A stretch of DNA of 64,000 bases. Origin: Candidatus Roseilinea sp. (GTDB taxonomy: Bacteria; Chloroflexota; Anaerolineae; J036; Brachytrichaceae). The position numbers and the translations under genes are program-made. Shown piece by piece: positions 8,705 through 17,540 of the stretch; position 1 is the stretch's first letter, and every line of letters starts with the position of its first letter. The notes under the pieces are model-generated. The model had not been told where the DNA came from. It saw only the letters and a list, made by a program, of their open reading frames with translations, and did no database searches. The DNA lies in the NCBI GenBank assembly GCA_025998955.1, contig AP024676.1:992001-1056000 (forward strand), read 5' to 3'.

Positions 8705-10249
8705 ATGACCACTTCTGTATCTGACCGGCGTGCAGCGCGACGCAGTTCGCGCAAGCGCCTGCCCATCGAGAGTTTGCCGTTCAAGGCTTTGCACAACTTC
8801 CTCCCGCCTGTGCAACTGCTCGGCGAAGAGCAGGTCGAGCGACTGCACGAGGCCTCGATGCGCATCCTGGAAGAGATCGGCATCCGCTTTATGGAGGCCG
8901 AGGCACTCGAGCTGTGGGTAAGCGCCGGCGCGACCGTGGATCGCAGCGCGCAAATTGTGAGAATGGATCGAGGACTGGTGATGGAATTGGTCGGACGTGC
9001 GCCAAAGCAATTTACCTTACGCGCGCGCGACCCGAATAAAAGCCTGCCCGTGGGTGGCAATTTCACGATCTTTGCCGTCACCAGTGGGATGCCGTTTGTC
9101 AGCGATCTGGAGCGCGGGCGGCGTGCAGGTAGCGTGGAGGCGCTGCATGAGTTAGTCAAGCTGGCGCACATGTGTCCGCCTATCCACGTGGTCGAAAGCC
9201 AAGTGACCGAGCCGCAGGATGTGCCGGTGTGGCAGCGCTATCTCGAACGCGGCTGGGCGATCTTCACCCTCAGTGATAAGCCGGTCGCCCAGGCAGCGCA
9301 CGGCCGCGGCGTCGCGACCGACTGCTTGAACATGGCCGCAATCGTGTTTGGCGGCCATGATGAGATCAAGAAACAGCCGGTCATGGTGAGCGTGGTGAAT
9401 GCCAACTCGCCGCTCACCTACGACACGAACATGGTCGAAGGCATCATCACCTACGCGCGCAGCGGCCAACCGATCGTGATGACGCCGTTCATCTTGGCCG
9501 GCGCGATGTCTCCGATCACGATGGCGGCGGCCGTGGCGCAGCAGAACGCTGAGGCGCTGGCCGGCATCGCCCTCACGCAGATTGTCAACCCCGGCGTGCC
9601 GGTGATCTATGGCGGTTTTACCACGAACACCGACATGGCGACCGGCTCGCCTGCTTTCGGCACGCCGGAAGGCGCATGGGCGTTCTTTGCCGGCGCGCAA
9701 CTGGCCCGGCGCTATGGCCTACCGTATCGCGGCAGCGGCGGCTTAAACACCAGCAAGGTGGTGGACGCGCAGGCAGCGATGGAGACGCAGATGAGCCTGT
9801 GGCCGGTCATCCTGTCACATACCAACTACGTCATGCATGCTGCCGGCTGGTTGGAAGGCGGCCTGGTGTGCAGCTACGAGAAGCTGATGCTCGACGTGGA
9901 GGGACTGGCGATGATGCAGAAGCTGTTCGAGCCGGTTGAGATCAGCGAAGCTACGCTGGCGCTCGATATGATCCGCGAAGTCGGGCCAGGCGGGCATCAC
10001 TTCGGCACGCCGCACACGTTAGAACGCTTTCAAACCGAGTTCTATCGCAGCACGTTGATGGATCGCCAGAACATCGGCGTGTGGGAGGAACAGGGCCGAC
10101 AGGATGCTGCACAGCGCGCGCTGCGCGTGTGGAAGGAGCTGTTAGCCAACTACGAAAAGCCGCCGATTGATCCTGCGATCGAGGAAGCCCTGCGTGACTA
10201 CATCGAGCGGCGTAAAGCACAACCCGACCGCCAGCCGGTCATCAATTAA
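8705..10249 (+). CDS. MttB-family (trimethylamine methyltransferase-like) protein, non-pyrrolysine
   Basis: A 514-residue member of COG5598/PF06253. The family TIM-barrel is seen in segments such as MRILEEIGIRFMEAEALEL at the start and GLPYRGSGGLNTSKVVDAQA and HTNYVMHAAGWLEGGL in the second half. True trimethylamine methyltransferases carry an in-frame amber codon read as pyrrolysine. Here the frame is uninterrupted, as in the wider family that demethylates glycine betaine and related quaternary amines to a corrinoid protein. No corrinoid protein or reductive activase is adjacent, so the methyl acceptor is unknown. I chose the ATG at 8705 (MTTSVSDRRAARR); the frame is open back to 8633. It overlaps the convergent sbcD-like gene by 8 bp. 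Confidence 0.85.
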   Translation: MTTSVSDRRAARRSSRKRLPIESLPFKALHNFLPPVQLLGEEQVERLHEASMRILEEIGIRFMEAEALELWVSAGATVDRSAQIVRMDRGLVMELVGRAPKQFTLRARDPNKSLPVGGNFTIFAVTSGMPFVSDLERGRRAGSVEALHELVKLAHMCPPIHVVESQVTEPQDVPVWQRYLERGWAIFTLSDKPVAQAAHGRGVATDCLNMAAIVFGGHDEIKKQPVMVSVVNANSPLTYDTNMVEGIITYARSGQPIVMTPFILAGAMSPITMAAAVAQQNAEALAGIALTQIVNPGVPVIYGGFTTNTDMATGSPAFGTPEGAWAFFAGAQLARRYGLPYRGSGGLNTSKVVDAQAAMETQMSLWPVILSHTNYVMHAAGWLEGGLVCSYEKLMLDVEGLAMMQKLFEPVEISEATLALDMIREVGPGGHHFGTPHTLERFQTEFYRSTLMDRQNIGVWEEQGRQDAAQRALRVWKELLANYEKPPIDPAIEEALRDYIERRKAQPDRQPVIN

Positions 10250-11492
10250 CCGGGTCCGTGCCTGCATCCATCAACTCACGTGCGGCGCGCATCAGGTCAT
10301 CGGTGTGGTCGCGCGGCGTGTTCTTGCTCAAGAAGTAACGTTCGAGCAGCGCTTCGGGCGATAGCGTCTCCGGATTCTGCACGCCGATGCGCGAGCGGGC
10401 GTCGCGTTGCACGTCGCGCGCGATGCCGGCGATGAGGTAAGCATCCTCGAGCGCTTCTTCGATCGCTCGTATACGCAATGCCGCTTCCTGGTGCTGCAGC
10501 AGCTTCACGCGCACGCGCACCACGGCGTTCTTCACGTCGTGGCGCTCAATCGCGCGCAGCACTGCGTCGGTGGGGTGGTCGCCGTCGGGCGTCGCGTCTG
10601 CGTAGATTGAGACGAAGCGTCGCACGCTGTCCATTCGCTCGAAGCGCCACTGCGTGTCGCCGCGCCGGGCCTCGATCCAGCAAAACCCCTTCGGTTCGTT
10701 CTCCTCGCCGAAGTCAATGCGCTCCAAGCTGCCGGAGTACACCACGCCCGGATAATTGCTCGGGTTCACGTCCTGATGCTTGTGAATGTGCCCCATGGCC
10801 ACGTAGTCCCATGCCTCCAGGCACAGGCTGCTGAGCTTGATCACCGTGTCGCGCCCCAGCATCACGTTGCGCTCCGAGCCAAAGACTGCGCCGTGGATCG
10901 TGAAGTGGCCGGTCAGAATCGCCGGTAGGCTGGGATCTACTTCGTTGGCCAGGCGCCGTAGCTCGTCGTCGAGGACGCGTTCCAGTTCCTGATCGAGCTG
11001 CTCGATGGTCATGCCGCGATGCTCCTCATACTTCAGAAGCCGGCTGCGCTGTGGCCAAGGCACAGTGGCGACCTGCACGATACCGCGCGCCGTTTCGATG
11101 CGATGCAGTCGCTCTTCGCGCCCGACGATCACGTTGGGCACATCGAGTGTGGCGAAGATGTCCATGCTGCTGGCGCGCTGTTCGATGATCGGCATATCAT
11201 GATTACCGACCAGCAGTATGGTGGCGATCTTCGCGCGCGAGAGACGCATGATTTGGCGGGCGAAGGCGCGCTGGTAAGTGGGGTTAGGATCACGCGTCTT
11301 GAACGCATCACCGGCGAAGATCACGAGGTCGGCCTCGTGCTCGATGGCGTAATCCACGATCTCCTTGAGCCGCGACACGAAGTCCAGCACGCGCTGGTTC
11401 AAGCCGGTCTCCGGGTCTAGGCGACCGTAATTCTCCATGCCGATGTGGATGTCGGCGAAGTGCAGGATGCGGATCGGCTCGCGCTGGCTCAT
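10242..11492 (-). CDS. sbcD: SbcD/Mre11-like DNA repair exonuclease
   Basis: A 416-residue calcineurin-like metallophosphoesterase. All metal-binding motifs are present: ADIHIG (about residues 14-19), FAGDAF, LVGNHDMP, the His of LTGHFTIHG and GHIHKH. The C-terminal 130 residues correspond to the capping and coiled-coil-binding part of SbcD. In most bacteria sbcD is followed by sbcC, the SMC-like ATPase; here no sbcC is adjacent. Instead the gene is translationally coupled to an upstream lipoprotein through an ATGA overlap. It could work with an sbcC elsewhere or be a stand-alone phosphoesterase. Confidence 0.85.
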   Translation of the reverse strand: MSQREPIRILHFADIHIGMENYGRLDPETGLNQRVLDFVSRLKEIVDYAIEHEADLVIFAGDAFKTRDPNPTYQRAFARQIMRLSRAKIATILLVGNHDMPIIEQRASSMDIFATLDVPNVIVGREERLHRIETARGIVQVATVPWPQRSRLLKYEEHRGMTIEQLDQELERVLDDELRRLANEVDPSLPAILTGHFTIHGAVFGSERNVMLGRDTVIKLSSLCLEAWDYVAMGHIHKHQDVNPSNYPGVVYSGSLERIDFGEENEPKGFCWIEARRGDTQWRFERMDSVRRFVSIYADATPDGDHPTDAVLRAIERHDVKNAVVRVRVKLLQHQEAALRIRAIEEALEDAYLIAGIARDVQRDARSRIGVQNPETLSPEALLERYFLSKNTPRDHTDDLMRAARELMDAGTDPVN

Positions 11493-12949
11493 GGCTGAAT
11501 GGGCAATTGCTGAATGTCGAATGCGGTGTCTACGTAGTCGCGGCTGACCCAGCCGACTACACCGGCCTCGCTGCGGATGCGCAACCAGCGCGTGTCGGCA
11601 TCGCGCGCGAGCAGTTCGGCCCGTTCGCCCGCATCGAGCTGGCCAACGATACGAAAGCGCGTGCCCGGCCCCGCGCGGATGTTGAGTAGCTCGATCGCCT
11701 GGCCGATCGGTTCATTTGCCGGTAGTGGCCCGGCGCCCAGTACGTCGTCGCCGATCTGCAGCGACGCGATCATCGCGTCGAGCGCGGCCAGCGAGGGCGT
11801 AAAGCTCTTCGGCTGCGCATCCAGCTTTTGCGCGACGCCATCCGCATAGGCCAGATAGTCACGCTTGAACGCGTCGCGCTCTGCCTTGGTCACGTCGGCT
11901 GGGGTGGCCGGCAGCGCGGTCGTCGTAACCGGAATATAGGCGGCGATGTAGTACCGGCCGTCGCGCGTCAACCCCTGGAATGTGTAGATCAAGCTCGATC
12001 CGGTGAGCGGTCTGATCTCTTGCGTTAGATGGGTGACGAAGCGCATGCCGCTGCCGCTGTCGAATTCCAGATAGCGCACCTGCGCGCGCATTGCCTGGCT
12101 GAGGCCCGATGCCGGCAGGAGCAAAGGGTCTTGCTTCAGCTGTGCCGGACGCGCAGTGAGCAGCGCCTGGAAGTCCTGGATTGCTTCTGCAAACGATTCC
12201 GCCTCTGCGCCGCGAAACAATGTCTGATATTCCTGCAACGGCAAAATGAGCAACTGGCGCGCGCGTGGGTCGAACGTTTCTGTGAACTGATCTTCGTCGA
12301 AGGATACCCGCAAGTGTCTCGGCCAGCCGTTCCAGTCTATCGGGAAGCGCACGTTCGCTTTACGCGGCACAACCTCGGCGCGCGCCTTGGTCGCCACGCC
12401 GTTGATCGCCAGGCTCACGCCCTGAGGCAAGTTGACCGTCAGCGTAGGGATCTGCACCGTTTGCTCGGCGACGCCGTCCGTGGCGATCACCTGAATGCGC
12501 GCCGGCCCGGCCAGCGACAGCGTGTGGGTCACCGTCGTGCTGAAGATGCCGGCTTCGCCCGGAAACCCTGCGACGTCGAGCGCGCCGTCTCCGATCACCT
12601 CGCCCAATGCGTTCGTCACCCGGTAGCGCAGCATTTTGTCTATGGGTGTGAGCGCGACGCTGCCGATCAACGCAAACGGGTTGGACAAAATCGCGCCGCG
12701 CGCCGGCGATTCGATCACGATTTCTTGCTGCGGCGGAACAGGCGTCTCGGTCGGGATGGCGAAGAGGGCTGCAAGGGGAGAGAGGGGGGCAGACGTCGCA
12801 GTTGGCCCAGTGGCACCGGGCATGCGTGTTTCAACCGGTGCCGGCGACTCGCTTGGCGTAGTGGCGTTGGCCGGCGCGCATGCCGAGATGAGGACGATCA
12901 CGATAGCAAGCGGCCAGCCGCGCATTCGACGCCGTTGGCGTAGTGTCAT
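11489..12949 (-). CDS. Lipoprotein with Gmad2-like and SH3 domains
   Basis: A 486-residue predicted lipoprotein. The N-terminus has a basic stretch, a hydrophobic segment and a lipobox ISAC at about residues 21-24, followed by a Pro/Thr-rich linker to about residue 75. Residues 76-170 (SPARGAILSNPFALIGS onward) resemble the Gmad2 immunoglobulin-like domain found in spore-germination and Chloroflexota surface proteins. The last 70 residues (LNIRAGPGTRFRIVGQL to GWVSRDYV) form a bacterial SH3 domain, often bound to cell-wall components. The middle is unassigned. Its stop overlaps the sbcD start (ATGA), suggesting an operon although the products act in different compartments. Confidence 0.75.
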   Translation of the reverse strand: MTLRQRRRMRGWPLAIVIVLISACAPANATTPSESPAPVETRMPGATGPTATSAPLSPLAALFAIPTETPVPPQQEIVIESPARGAILSNPFALIGSVALTPIDKMLRYRVTNALGEVIGDGALDVAGFPGEAGIFSTTVTHTLSLAGPARIQVIATDGVAEQTVQIPTLTVNLPQGVSLAINGVATKARAEVVPRKANVRFPIDWNGWPRHLRVSFDEDQFTETFDPRARQLLILPLQEYQTLFRGAEAESFAEAIQDFQALLTARPAQLKQDPLLLPASGLSQAMRAQVRYLEFDSGSGMRFVTHLTQEIRPLTGSSLIYTFQGLTRDGRYYIAAYIPVTTTALPATPADVTKAERDAFKRDYLAYADGVAQKLDAQPKSFTPSLAALDAMIASLQIGDDVLGAGPLPANEPIGQAIELLNIRAGPGTRFRIVGQLDAGERAELLARDADTRWLRIRSEAGVVGWVSRDYVDTAFDIQQLPIQP

Positions 12950-13004
12950 GACAGTCGCTCGTGCCTGTGTGCTCGGAATGGCAAGCGTTGCACGACGGAT
13001 ATCG

Positions 13005-13036
13005 AAACACCCGAAGCGCGTCGGCTTCGGGTGTTT
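13005..13036 (-). terminator. Terminator after rpsR-rpmG
   Basis: Perfect 12-bp inverted repeat, arms AAACACCCGAAG (13005-13016) and CTTCGGGTGTTT (13025-13036), extendable by one C-G pair. On the minus strand it ends in TTT and lies about 65 bases past the L33 stop, separating it from the lipoprotein gene. Confidence 0.75.
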
Positions 13037-13099
13037 GCTGGCGTGAGGACCTTCCGGTTCACGACTTCGTGCGTCCTTCGGCGAAGGGAACCGCTGCGC

Positions 13100-13267
13100 T
13101 CACTTCTCTTCTTTGTATATCACGTGTCTGCGCACGAACGGATCGTAGCGACGAAGTTCGAGGCGCGCCGTGTCGTTCTTGCGGTTCTTCTCGGTTAGGT
13201 AGAAATGGCCGCTCTCGGTGCTCTTCAGCTTGATCACGATCCGGTTACCTTTCTTTTTGCTGGCCAT
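13100..13267 (-). CDS. rpmG: 50S ribosomal protein L33
   Basis: A 55-residue protein beginning [20 protein letters not shown] and ending [14 protein letters not shown], a clear L33 match ([26 protein letters not shown]). It has none of the four zinc-binding cysteines, so it is the zinc-independent form. A ribosome binding site AGGAGG lies 5 bases upstream of the ATG. It follows rpsR in the same direction with a 58-base gap and is likely co-transcribed. Confidence 0.95.
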   Translation of the reverse strand: MASKKKGNRIVIKLKSTESGHFYLTEKNRKNDTARLELRRYDPFVRRHVIYKEEK

Positions 13268-13325
13268 GCCAACCTCCTGAATAATAGATGCTCGACGGCT
13301 ACACGACGCCGAACATCTGCGTTGG

Positions 13326-13667
13326 TCACTTGTTCAACGTGCCCGGCATCGGCAACAGTGCCAGATGGCGCGCGCGCTTGATGGCGCGAGCCATGAGTCG
13401 CTGATTCTTCGCGCTCAAGCCGCTGCGGCGGCGAGGCAGAATCTTGCCTTGGCTGCTAATGTAGCGGCGCAGCCGCTCGTAGTCCTTGTAGTCGGGCACC
13501 GTCCCGGTCGCAGCGAACTCGTCCACGCGCTTTGGCCGCGCAGCGCTCGTCTCGACGCTAGGCGCGCGGTAAGCCGTCGTCTTCCTTTTCTGAGACTTGC
13601 CGGTTGCAGCTTTGGGCTCTGAAGGCTCAGCCGTCGTTTCTTCGGCTACGGTAAAGCTGTTCTCCAC
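13326..13667 (-). CDS. rpsR: 30S ribosomal protein S18 with N-terminal extension
   Basis: The C-terminal part ([19 protein letters not shown], then [20 protein letters not shown]) is standard S18, which binds 16S rRNA with S6. The protein is 113 residues from a GTG at 13667, compared with the usual 75-90. The first ~40 residues are low-complexity (Glu, Thr, Ser, Lys) with no family counterpart. The GTG is supported by a GAGGAG site just upstream; the longer frame to 13871 runs through the promoter region of the divergent MFS gene and is not credible. No rpsF or ssb is adjacent, unlike the common rpsF-ssb-rpsR order. Confidence 0.9.
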   Translation of the reverse strand: MENSFTVAEETTAEPSEPKAATGKSQKRKTTAYRAPSVETSAARPKRVDEFAATGTVPDYKDYERLRRYISSQGKILPRRRSGLSAKNQRLMARAIKRARHLALLPMPGTLNK

Positions 13668-13770
13668 GTTTCTCCTCGGTTGATATGACTTCGATCTTGG
13701 CGCCGTGTGATTCGTCGTCCGGACGGCGCAAGCGCGAAATTCTAGCACAATTCGGTTGTAAGATTGGTGC

Positions 13771-15333
13771 ATGAAACGCCCTCGCGTCGTCGCTGTGACT
13801 GCAGCAATCATGCTCAGCCTCTTTCTCGCCTCTATGGAAGTCACCATCGTCGGCACGGCCATGCCCACCATCGTCAGCCAACTTGGCGGCCTAGCGGTGT
13901 ACAGTTGGGTTTTCTCGGCTTATCTGCTGGCTTCCACGACTACCGTGCCCCTCTACGGCAAGTTGTCGGATCTGTTCGGTCGCCGGCCGGTGTATTTCTT
14001 CTCCATCGCCTTGTTCCTCCTTGGTTCGCTCCTGGCCGGATCGGCGGCCAGCATGACCCAGCTCATCCTCGCCCGTGCAGTGCAGGGGTTGGGCGCGGGC
14101 GGCATTTTGCCGCTGGCCTTCACCATCATCGGCGACATGTTCTCGCTGGAGCGCCGGGCCAAGATCCAAGGCTTGTTCAGCGGCGTGTGGGGCATCTCGT
14201 CCATCATCGGCCCATGGATCGGTGGCTTTCTGGTGGAGCGTGTCGGTTGGCAGTGGGTGTTCTACATCAACGTGTTCCCAGGCCTGATCGCGGCAGCGTT
14301 GTTCGGATTCGGATGGCGCGAGGTGCAAGTGCACTCACCGCGGGCGGTGCGCGTAGATTTCGCCGGCGCGGCATTGCTCAGTGCGGGCATCGTGCTGTTG
14401 CTGCTCGGATTGTTCGACCTGGGCAGCGTGCAGGGGATGTCGCTAGTGGGAGCTTCGGTGATCCTCTTCGCCTTGCTGATCGTCGTCGAGCGGCGCGCGG
14501 CAGATCCGATCCTGCCGATCGCATTGTTTCATGATCGCCTCTTCCTCGTGTCGTGTTTGCATGGCGTGCTGGTCGGCATGGCGATCTTCGGGAGTGCTTC
14601 GTATGTGCCGCTGTTCGCGCAAACGATTCTGCGCGCTACGGCCACTGCCGCGGGCGCGTCGTTGACGCCGCAGATGTTGAGCTGGGTCGTGGCCAGCATC
14701 ATCTGCAGCCGGCTGTTGCTCCACGTCGGCTATCGCGCGCTAGCCGTGTTCGGCATGGTCATGGCCATCGCCGGTGCGGCGCTCGTGCTGGTCGCCGGCG
14801 TCGCGCGCAGCGCACCGCCGCTGCTGGTCGGCATGGGCCTGACCGGTGCCGGCATGGGCTTCTCTATCCCCGCGTTCATGATCGCCGTGCAGAGCGCCGT
14901 GCGTCGCGACAAGCTGGGCACGGCCACATCCACGCTGACCTTCAGCCGGAACATCGGTGGTACGCTCGGCGTGAGCATCATGGGCGTGATCTTGAGCACC
15001 GGGGTGAGCGCTGCCCTGGCCGGGTCCGGCACGGCCTTGGATGGCCTGTCTATGGACGCCCTGCTGGAGCGAGGCGCGGAGCGTGGGGCGGTGCTCCTGG
15101 ACGATCCTATCTTGGTGTCGGCGCTGGCGCAGGCGTTGCAGGGTGTGTTCCTCTTTTCGCTCGTGACGGCGATCGTCGGATTGCTCGTTTCCACCTTTGC
15201 GCCGCGCGGCAATGTGCAACAACTCGAAGCACAGCGGGTGGCGGAGCAGATAAGCGCTGAGGCAATCGTCGGTGCGAGTACGCCACAACCCGCATCGGGC
15301 ACATCTGCCGCACCAGCGGCGCGGCGGCTCTGA
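13771..15333 (+). CDS. MFS drug exporter, DHA2 (14-helix) family
   Basis: A 520-residue proton-driven exporter of the EmrB/QacA type. MFS motif A is [13 protein letters not shown] (about residues 67-79), motif B lies in [19 protein letters not shown], and motif C in [19 protein letters not shown]. The N-terminal segment [17 protein letters not shown] contains the D1-like signature of 14-helix members. The last 30 residues are a polar Ala/Pro-rich tail. Substrate unknown; likely toxic organic compounds. It is divergent from rpsR (103-base gap) with no regulator beside it. No clear ribosome binding site precedes the ATG. Confidence 0.9.
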   Translation: MKRPRVVAVTAAIMLSLFLASMEVTIVGTAMPTIVSQLGGLAVYSWVFSAYLLASTTTVPLYGKLSDLFGRRPVYFFSIALFLLGSLLAGSAASMTQLILARAVQGLGAGGILPLAFTIIGDMFSLERRAKIQGLFSGVWGISSIIGPWIGGFLVERVGWQWVFYINVFPGLIAAALFGFGWREVQVHSPRAVRVDFAGAALLSAGIVLLLLGLFDLGSVQGMSLVGASVILFALLIVVERRAADPILPIALFHDRLFLVSCLHGVLVGMAIFGSASYVPLFAQTILRATATAAGASLTPQMLSWVVASIICSRLLLHVGYRALAVFGMVMAIAGAALVLVAGVARSAPPLLVGMGLTGAGMGFSIPAFMIAVQSAVRRDKLGTATSTLTFSRNIGGTLGVSIMGVILSTGVSAALAGSGTALDGLSMDALLERGAERGAVLLDDPILVSALAQALQGVFLFSLVTAIVGLLVSTFAPRGNVQQLEAQRVAEQISAEAIVGASTPQPASGTSAAPAARRL

Positions 15334-15374
15334 GATACTGCGCTTGGAGCTCACTCGGAAGAGAGGGGACGCCA

Positions 15375-16163
15375 TCACTCTTTCCAGCACAGCCACAGCC
15401 TTTCACTTGGCGATAGGCCGAAGCGTTGCACATCGCGCGGCGATGCGACCTGTTCGGAAGTGTAGACCTCGACGTTGAAACCTGCATTGCGCAGTCTTTG
15501 CATGAGGTCAGTGTAGCCGTAGATGCGCACGTGGTCGTGCTGGCCGAACCGGCGCTCGCGTTCGTTTGGGTCTTTGATCGTGGGGTCTTCAATGGTCGGA
15601 CCTTCGCGCGCCGGCGCAAGGATGAGGGCCCAGCCTCCGGACACGAGCACGCGGTGTAACTCACGCATCGCTCTGCGATCATCAGCGACGTGCTCCAATA
15701 CGTGGCTACAAAGTGTTGCATCGAACGCGCCGGCGGGATGGCGGATGTCGTTGATGTCCATTCTCTCCATCGCGCGCGGGTCATGCAAATCAGCACTGAT
15801 ATAACGGATGTGAGCGATGGCGCGGAACTTTGCGGCGAGCGCCGGCTCTGGCGCGATATGCAGCAGGCGCAGTGGAACGTGATTCGACAGCAAACTTTGC
15901 TGTTGCAGGAATAGCCATATCAAACGGTGACGCTGCAACGACCAGCATACGGGGCAGAATGCGAAAAAGTCGCGGTGCAGCTTCAGAAAGGTGCTGAGAT
16001 CGCTGCTGCAGAGCGGGCAGTAATGTTGCGTACCGCGATAGAGCCATCGGCGCAGCGAAGCCGGCAACGCATGCAATGCGTGGCCAACCAGGAAATGTGC
16101 GCCGCGCTTGGCAGCTTCGCCCGACTGCAGCGCTGCTTGTATACGTTGGATCAGGTCGGACAC
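15375..16163 (-). CDS. Class I SAM-dependent methyltransferase
   Basis: A 262-residue protein. A zinc-ribbon-like segment with CPLC (about residue 49) and CPVC (about residue 70) precedes a Methyltransf_11-type domain: LLHIAPEPALAAKFR is the motif I region, YISADLHDP the acidic loop, and DATLCSHVLEHVADDRRAM the typical motif II/III stretch. Motif I lacks the usual GxGxG, as in a group of methyltransferases found in surface polysaccharide clusters. The substrate is unknown. It is convergent with the MFS gene. Confidence 0.75.
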   Translation of the reverse strand: MSDLIQRIQAALQSGEAAKRGAHFLVGHALHALPASLRRWLYRGTQHYCPLCSSDLSTFLKLHRDFFAFCPVCWSLQRHRLIWLFLQQQSLLSNHVPLRLLHIAPEPALAAKFRAIAHIRYISADLHDPRAMERMDINDIRHPAGAFDATLCSHVLEHVADDRRAMRELHRVLVSGGWALILAPAREGPTIEDPTIKDPNERERRFGQHDHVRIYGYTDLMQRLRNAGFNVEVYTSEQVASPRDVQRFGLSPSERLWLCWKE

Positions 16164-16302
16164 AACTCGACAGCTTAATAGCTCAAGATGCTCATCCGTA
16201 AGTCTGGGATCGCGTCGGTGCGTCCGCGAGTCAGTGCGCGGTCCAGGCCTACAAGCTCGATCCTCGATCGGGCCATCGGGGCCGCGTTCACGCGGTCAGT
16301 GC

Positions 16303-17178
16303 TCAATCGGACCCTTGCGTGGACGGCTGGCCGCGCCGCTGCTGCAGTAGCCACTCGAATAGCTCGGTCGTCCGGTAGGCCAACTCCCAGCCGAGGTCAT
16401 GGTCGGCGTTTTCGAACACCGTGAAGCGTGGTTTGCCCCCACATGCCTGCAGCGCGTTGACCACGCGCTCGCTCTCGCGCAGCGGCACGTTGCGGTCCAA
16501 CCGTGCGCCGAACACCCAGATCGGCTTGTCCTTGAGCGCGCAGAGCTGCCGGGCGTTGTAGAAATACCCGCCGACCACCGGCGCAATGGCCGCGAAGCGG
16601 TCGGGGTCGTCCATTGCCAGCGCCCATGCGCCGTAGCCGCCCATGCTCAGGCCGGTGAGATAGATTCGGTCGGGATCAATGGCCAGTTCGACCTGCAACT
16701 CGTCGAGCAGCGCCTCGATCGCATCCAAGCTGGGGTACCAGCCCTGTTGCATCGTCGGTGACTGCGGCGAGATGACGATGAACGGGAAGTCGGGATTCTC
16801 CTCGACGATCTGCGGCAGAATAGCGCGCCGGACGCGGTTGATGTCGCGGCCGACCTCGCGCGAGCCGTGCAGGAAGACCAGCAGCGGCCATTTCACCTGC
16901 GGGTCTTGCCCATAGGACGCCGGCAGAAAGAGCAGGTAGTTGAGCTGGATCGTTCGGCCGTTGACGAGTTGTCCTTCGAACGTATAAGCATGCTGGCCGG
17001 TCTGCAATCTGGCGGCCAATCGGTTCGCCGTTGCGCTGAGCTGAGTCGTGGCTGCCGGCGATTCGGCAGCGGTCGCGCCTGCGCTGGCCGGTGGGGCTGC
17101 GGATTGCGCTGCTGCCGGCGCTATGCAAGCCATGACGGCCAGCAGTGTTGCTGGTATGACACTTTGTCGCTTCATCAT
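16303..17178 (-). CDS. Secreted alpha/beta-hydrolase (esterase / prolyl oligopeptidase-like)
   Basis: A 291-residue hydrolase with a signal peptide (residues 1-25, ending PAAAQS) and an Ala/Ser-rich linker to about residue 50. The nucleophile elbow is GLSMGG with Ser178, the oxyanion region is FLHGSRE (104-108), and the catalytic His lies in ENADHDLGW near residue 262. This matches the group of Ser esterases (COG4099) often annotated as phospholipase/carboxylesterase or feruloyl-esterase-like. Acting outside the membrane is supported by the signal peptide. Exact substrate unknown. It shares a direction with the downstream lipid- or amino-acid-related genes but operon membership is unclear. 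Confidence 0.8.
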   Translation of the reverse strand: MMKRQSVIPATLLAVMACIAPAAAQSAAPPASAGATAAESPAATTQLSATANRLAARLQTGQHAYTFEGQLVNGRTIQLNYLLFLPASYGQDPQVKWPLLVFLHGSREVGRDINRVRRAILPQIVEENPDFPFIVISPQSPTMQQGWYPSLDAIEALLDELQVELAIDPDRIYLTGLSMGGYGAWALAMDDPDRFAAIAPVVGGYFYNARQLCALKDKPIWVFGARLDRNVPLRESERVVNALQACGGKPRFTVFENADHDLGWELAYRTTELFEWLLQQRRGQPSTQGSD

Positions 17179-17190
17179 CGGGAACGGGCT

Positions 17191-17487
17191 TCAGGAGGGA
17201 TTGACGCCTTCGACCATGATCACATTCGACTTGGCGGTGCGATGTCGAATGGCTTTGGCGCGGCTGTATTCCTCGGAGTCATACCACGCTTTGGCCTGCT
17301 CCAGGCTGGGGAATTCCAGGATGACGAAACGCTTAGGTGACCATTCGCCCTCGACGACGTGCACCGGCGCGCCGCGCGCGATATAGCGTCCGCCGAATTG
17401 GGCAGGCGTCGGCCCGGCCAGCTTCTTGTATTCCTCGTACTCGATGGGTTCGAGCACTTCGATGTCTGCGATCACATAGGCTGCCAT
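17191..17487 (-). CDS. DUF1330 family protein
   Basis: A 98-residue protein starting MAAYVIADIEVLEP. It matches DUF1330 (ferredoxin-like alpha/beta barrel) through YKKLAGPTPAQFGGRYIARG, RFVILEFPSLEQAKAWYDS and EYSRAKAIR. Members are small soluble proteins of unknown function. I chose the ATG at 17487 over the TTG two codons upstream. It lies 12 bases upstream of the esterase gene in the same direction, so the two are probably co-transcribed. Confidence 0.85.
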   Translation of the reverse strand: MAAYVIADIEVLEPIEYEEYKKLAGPTPAQFGGRYIARGAPVHVVEGEWSPKRFVILEFPSLEQAKAWYDSEEYSRAKAIRHRTAKSNVIMVEGVNPS

Positions 17488-17540
17488 GGACAAATTCTCT
17501 TGTGTGAATGTGAGACGCGCAAGTCGCGCGATTGCTTTGC

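Noticed and set aside
8705-10249. Pyrrolysine-containing trimethylamine methyltransferase
   Set aside because: There is no in-frame amber codon in the middle of the gene, so it belongs to the non-pyrrolysine branch.
12029-12943. 304-residue open frame on the plus strand
   Set aside because: Antisense shadow of the lipoprotein gene, highly Arg-rich.
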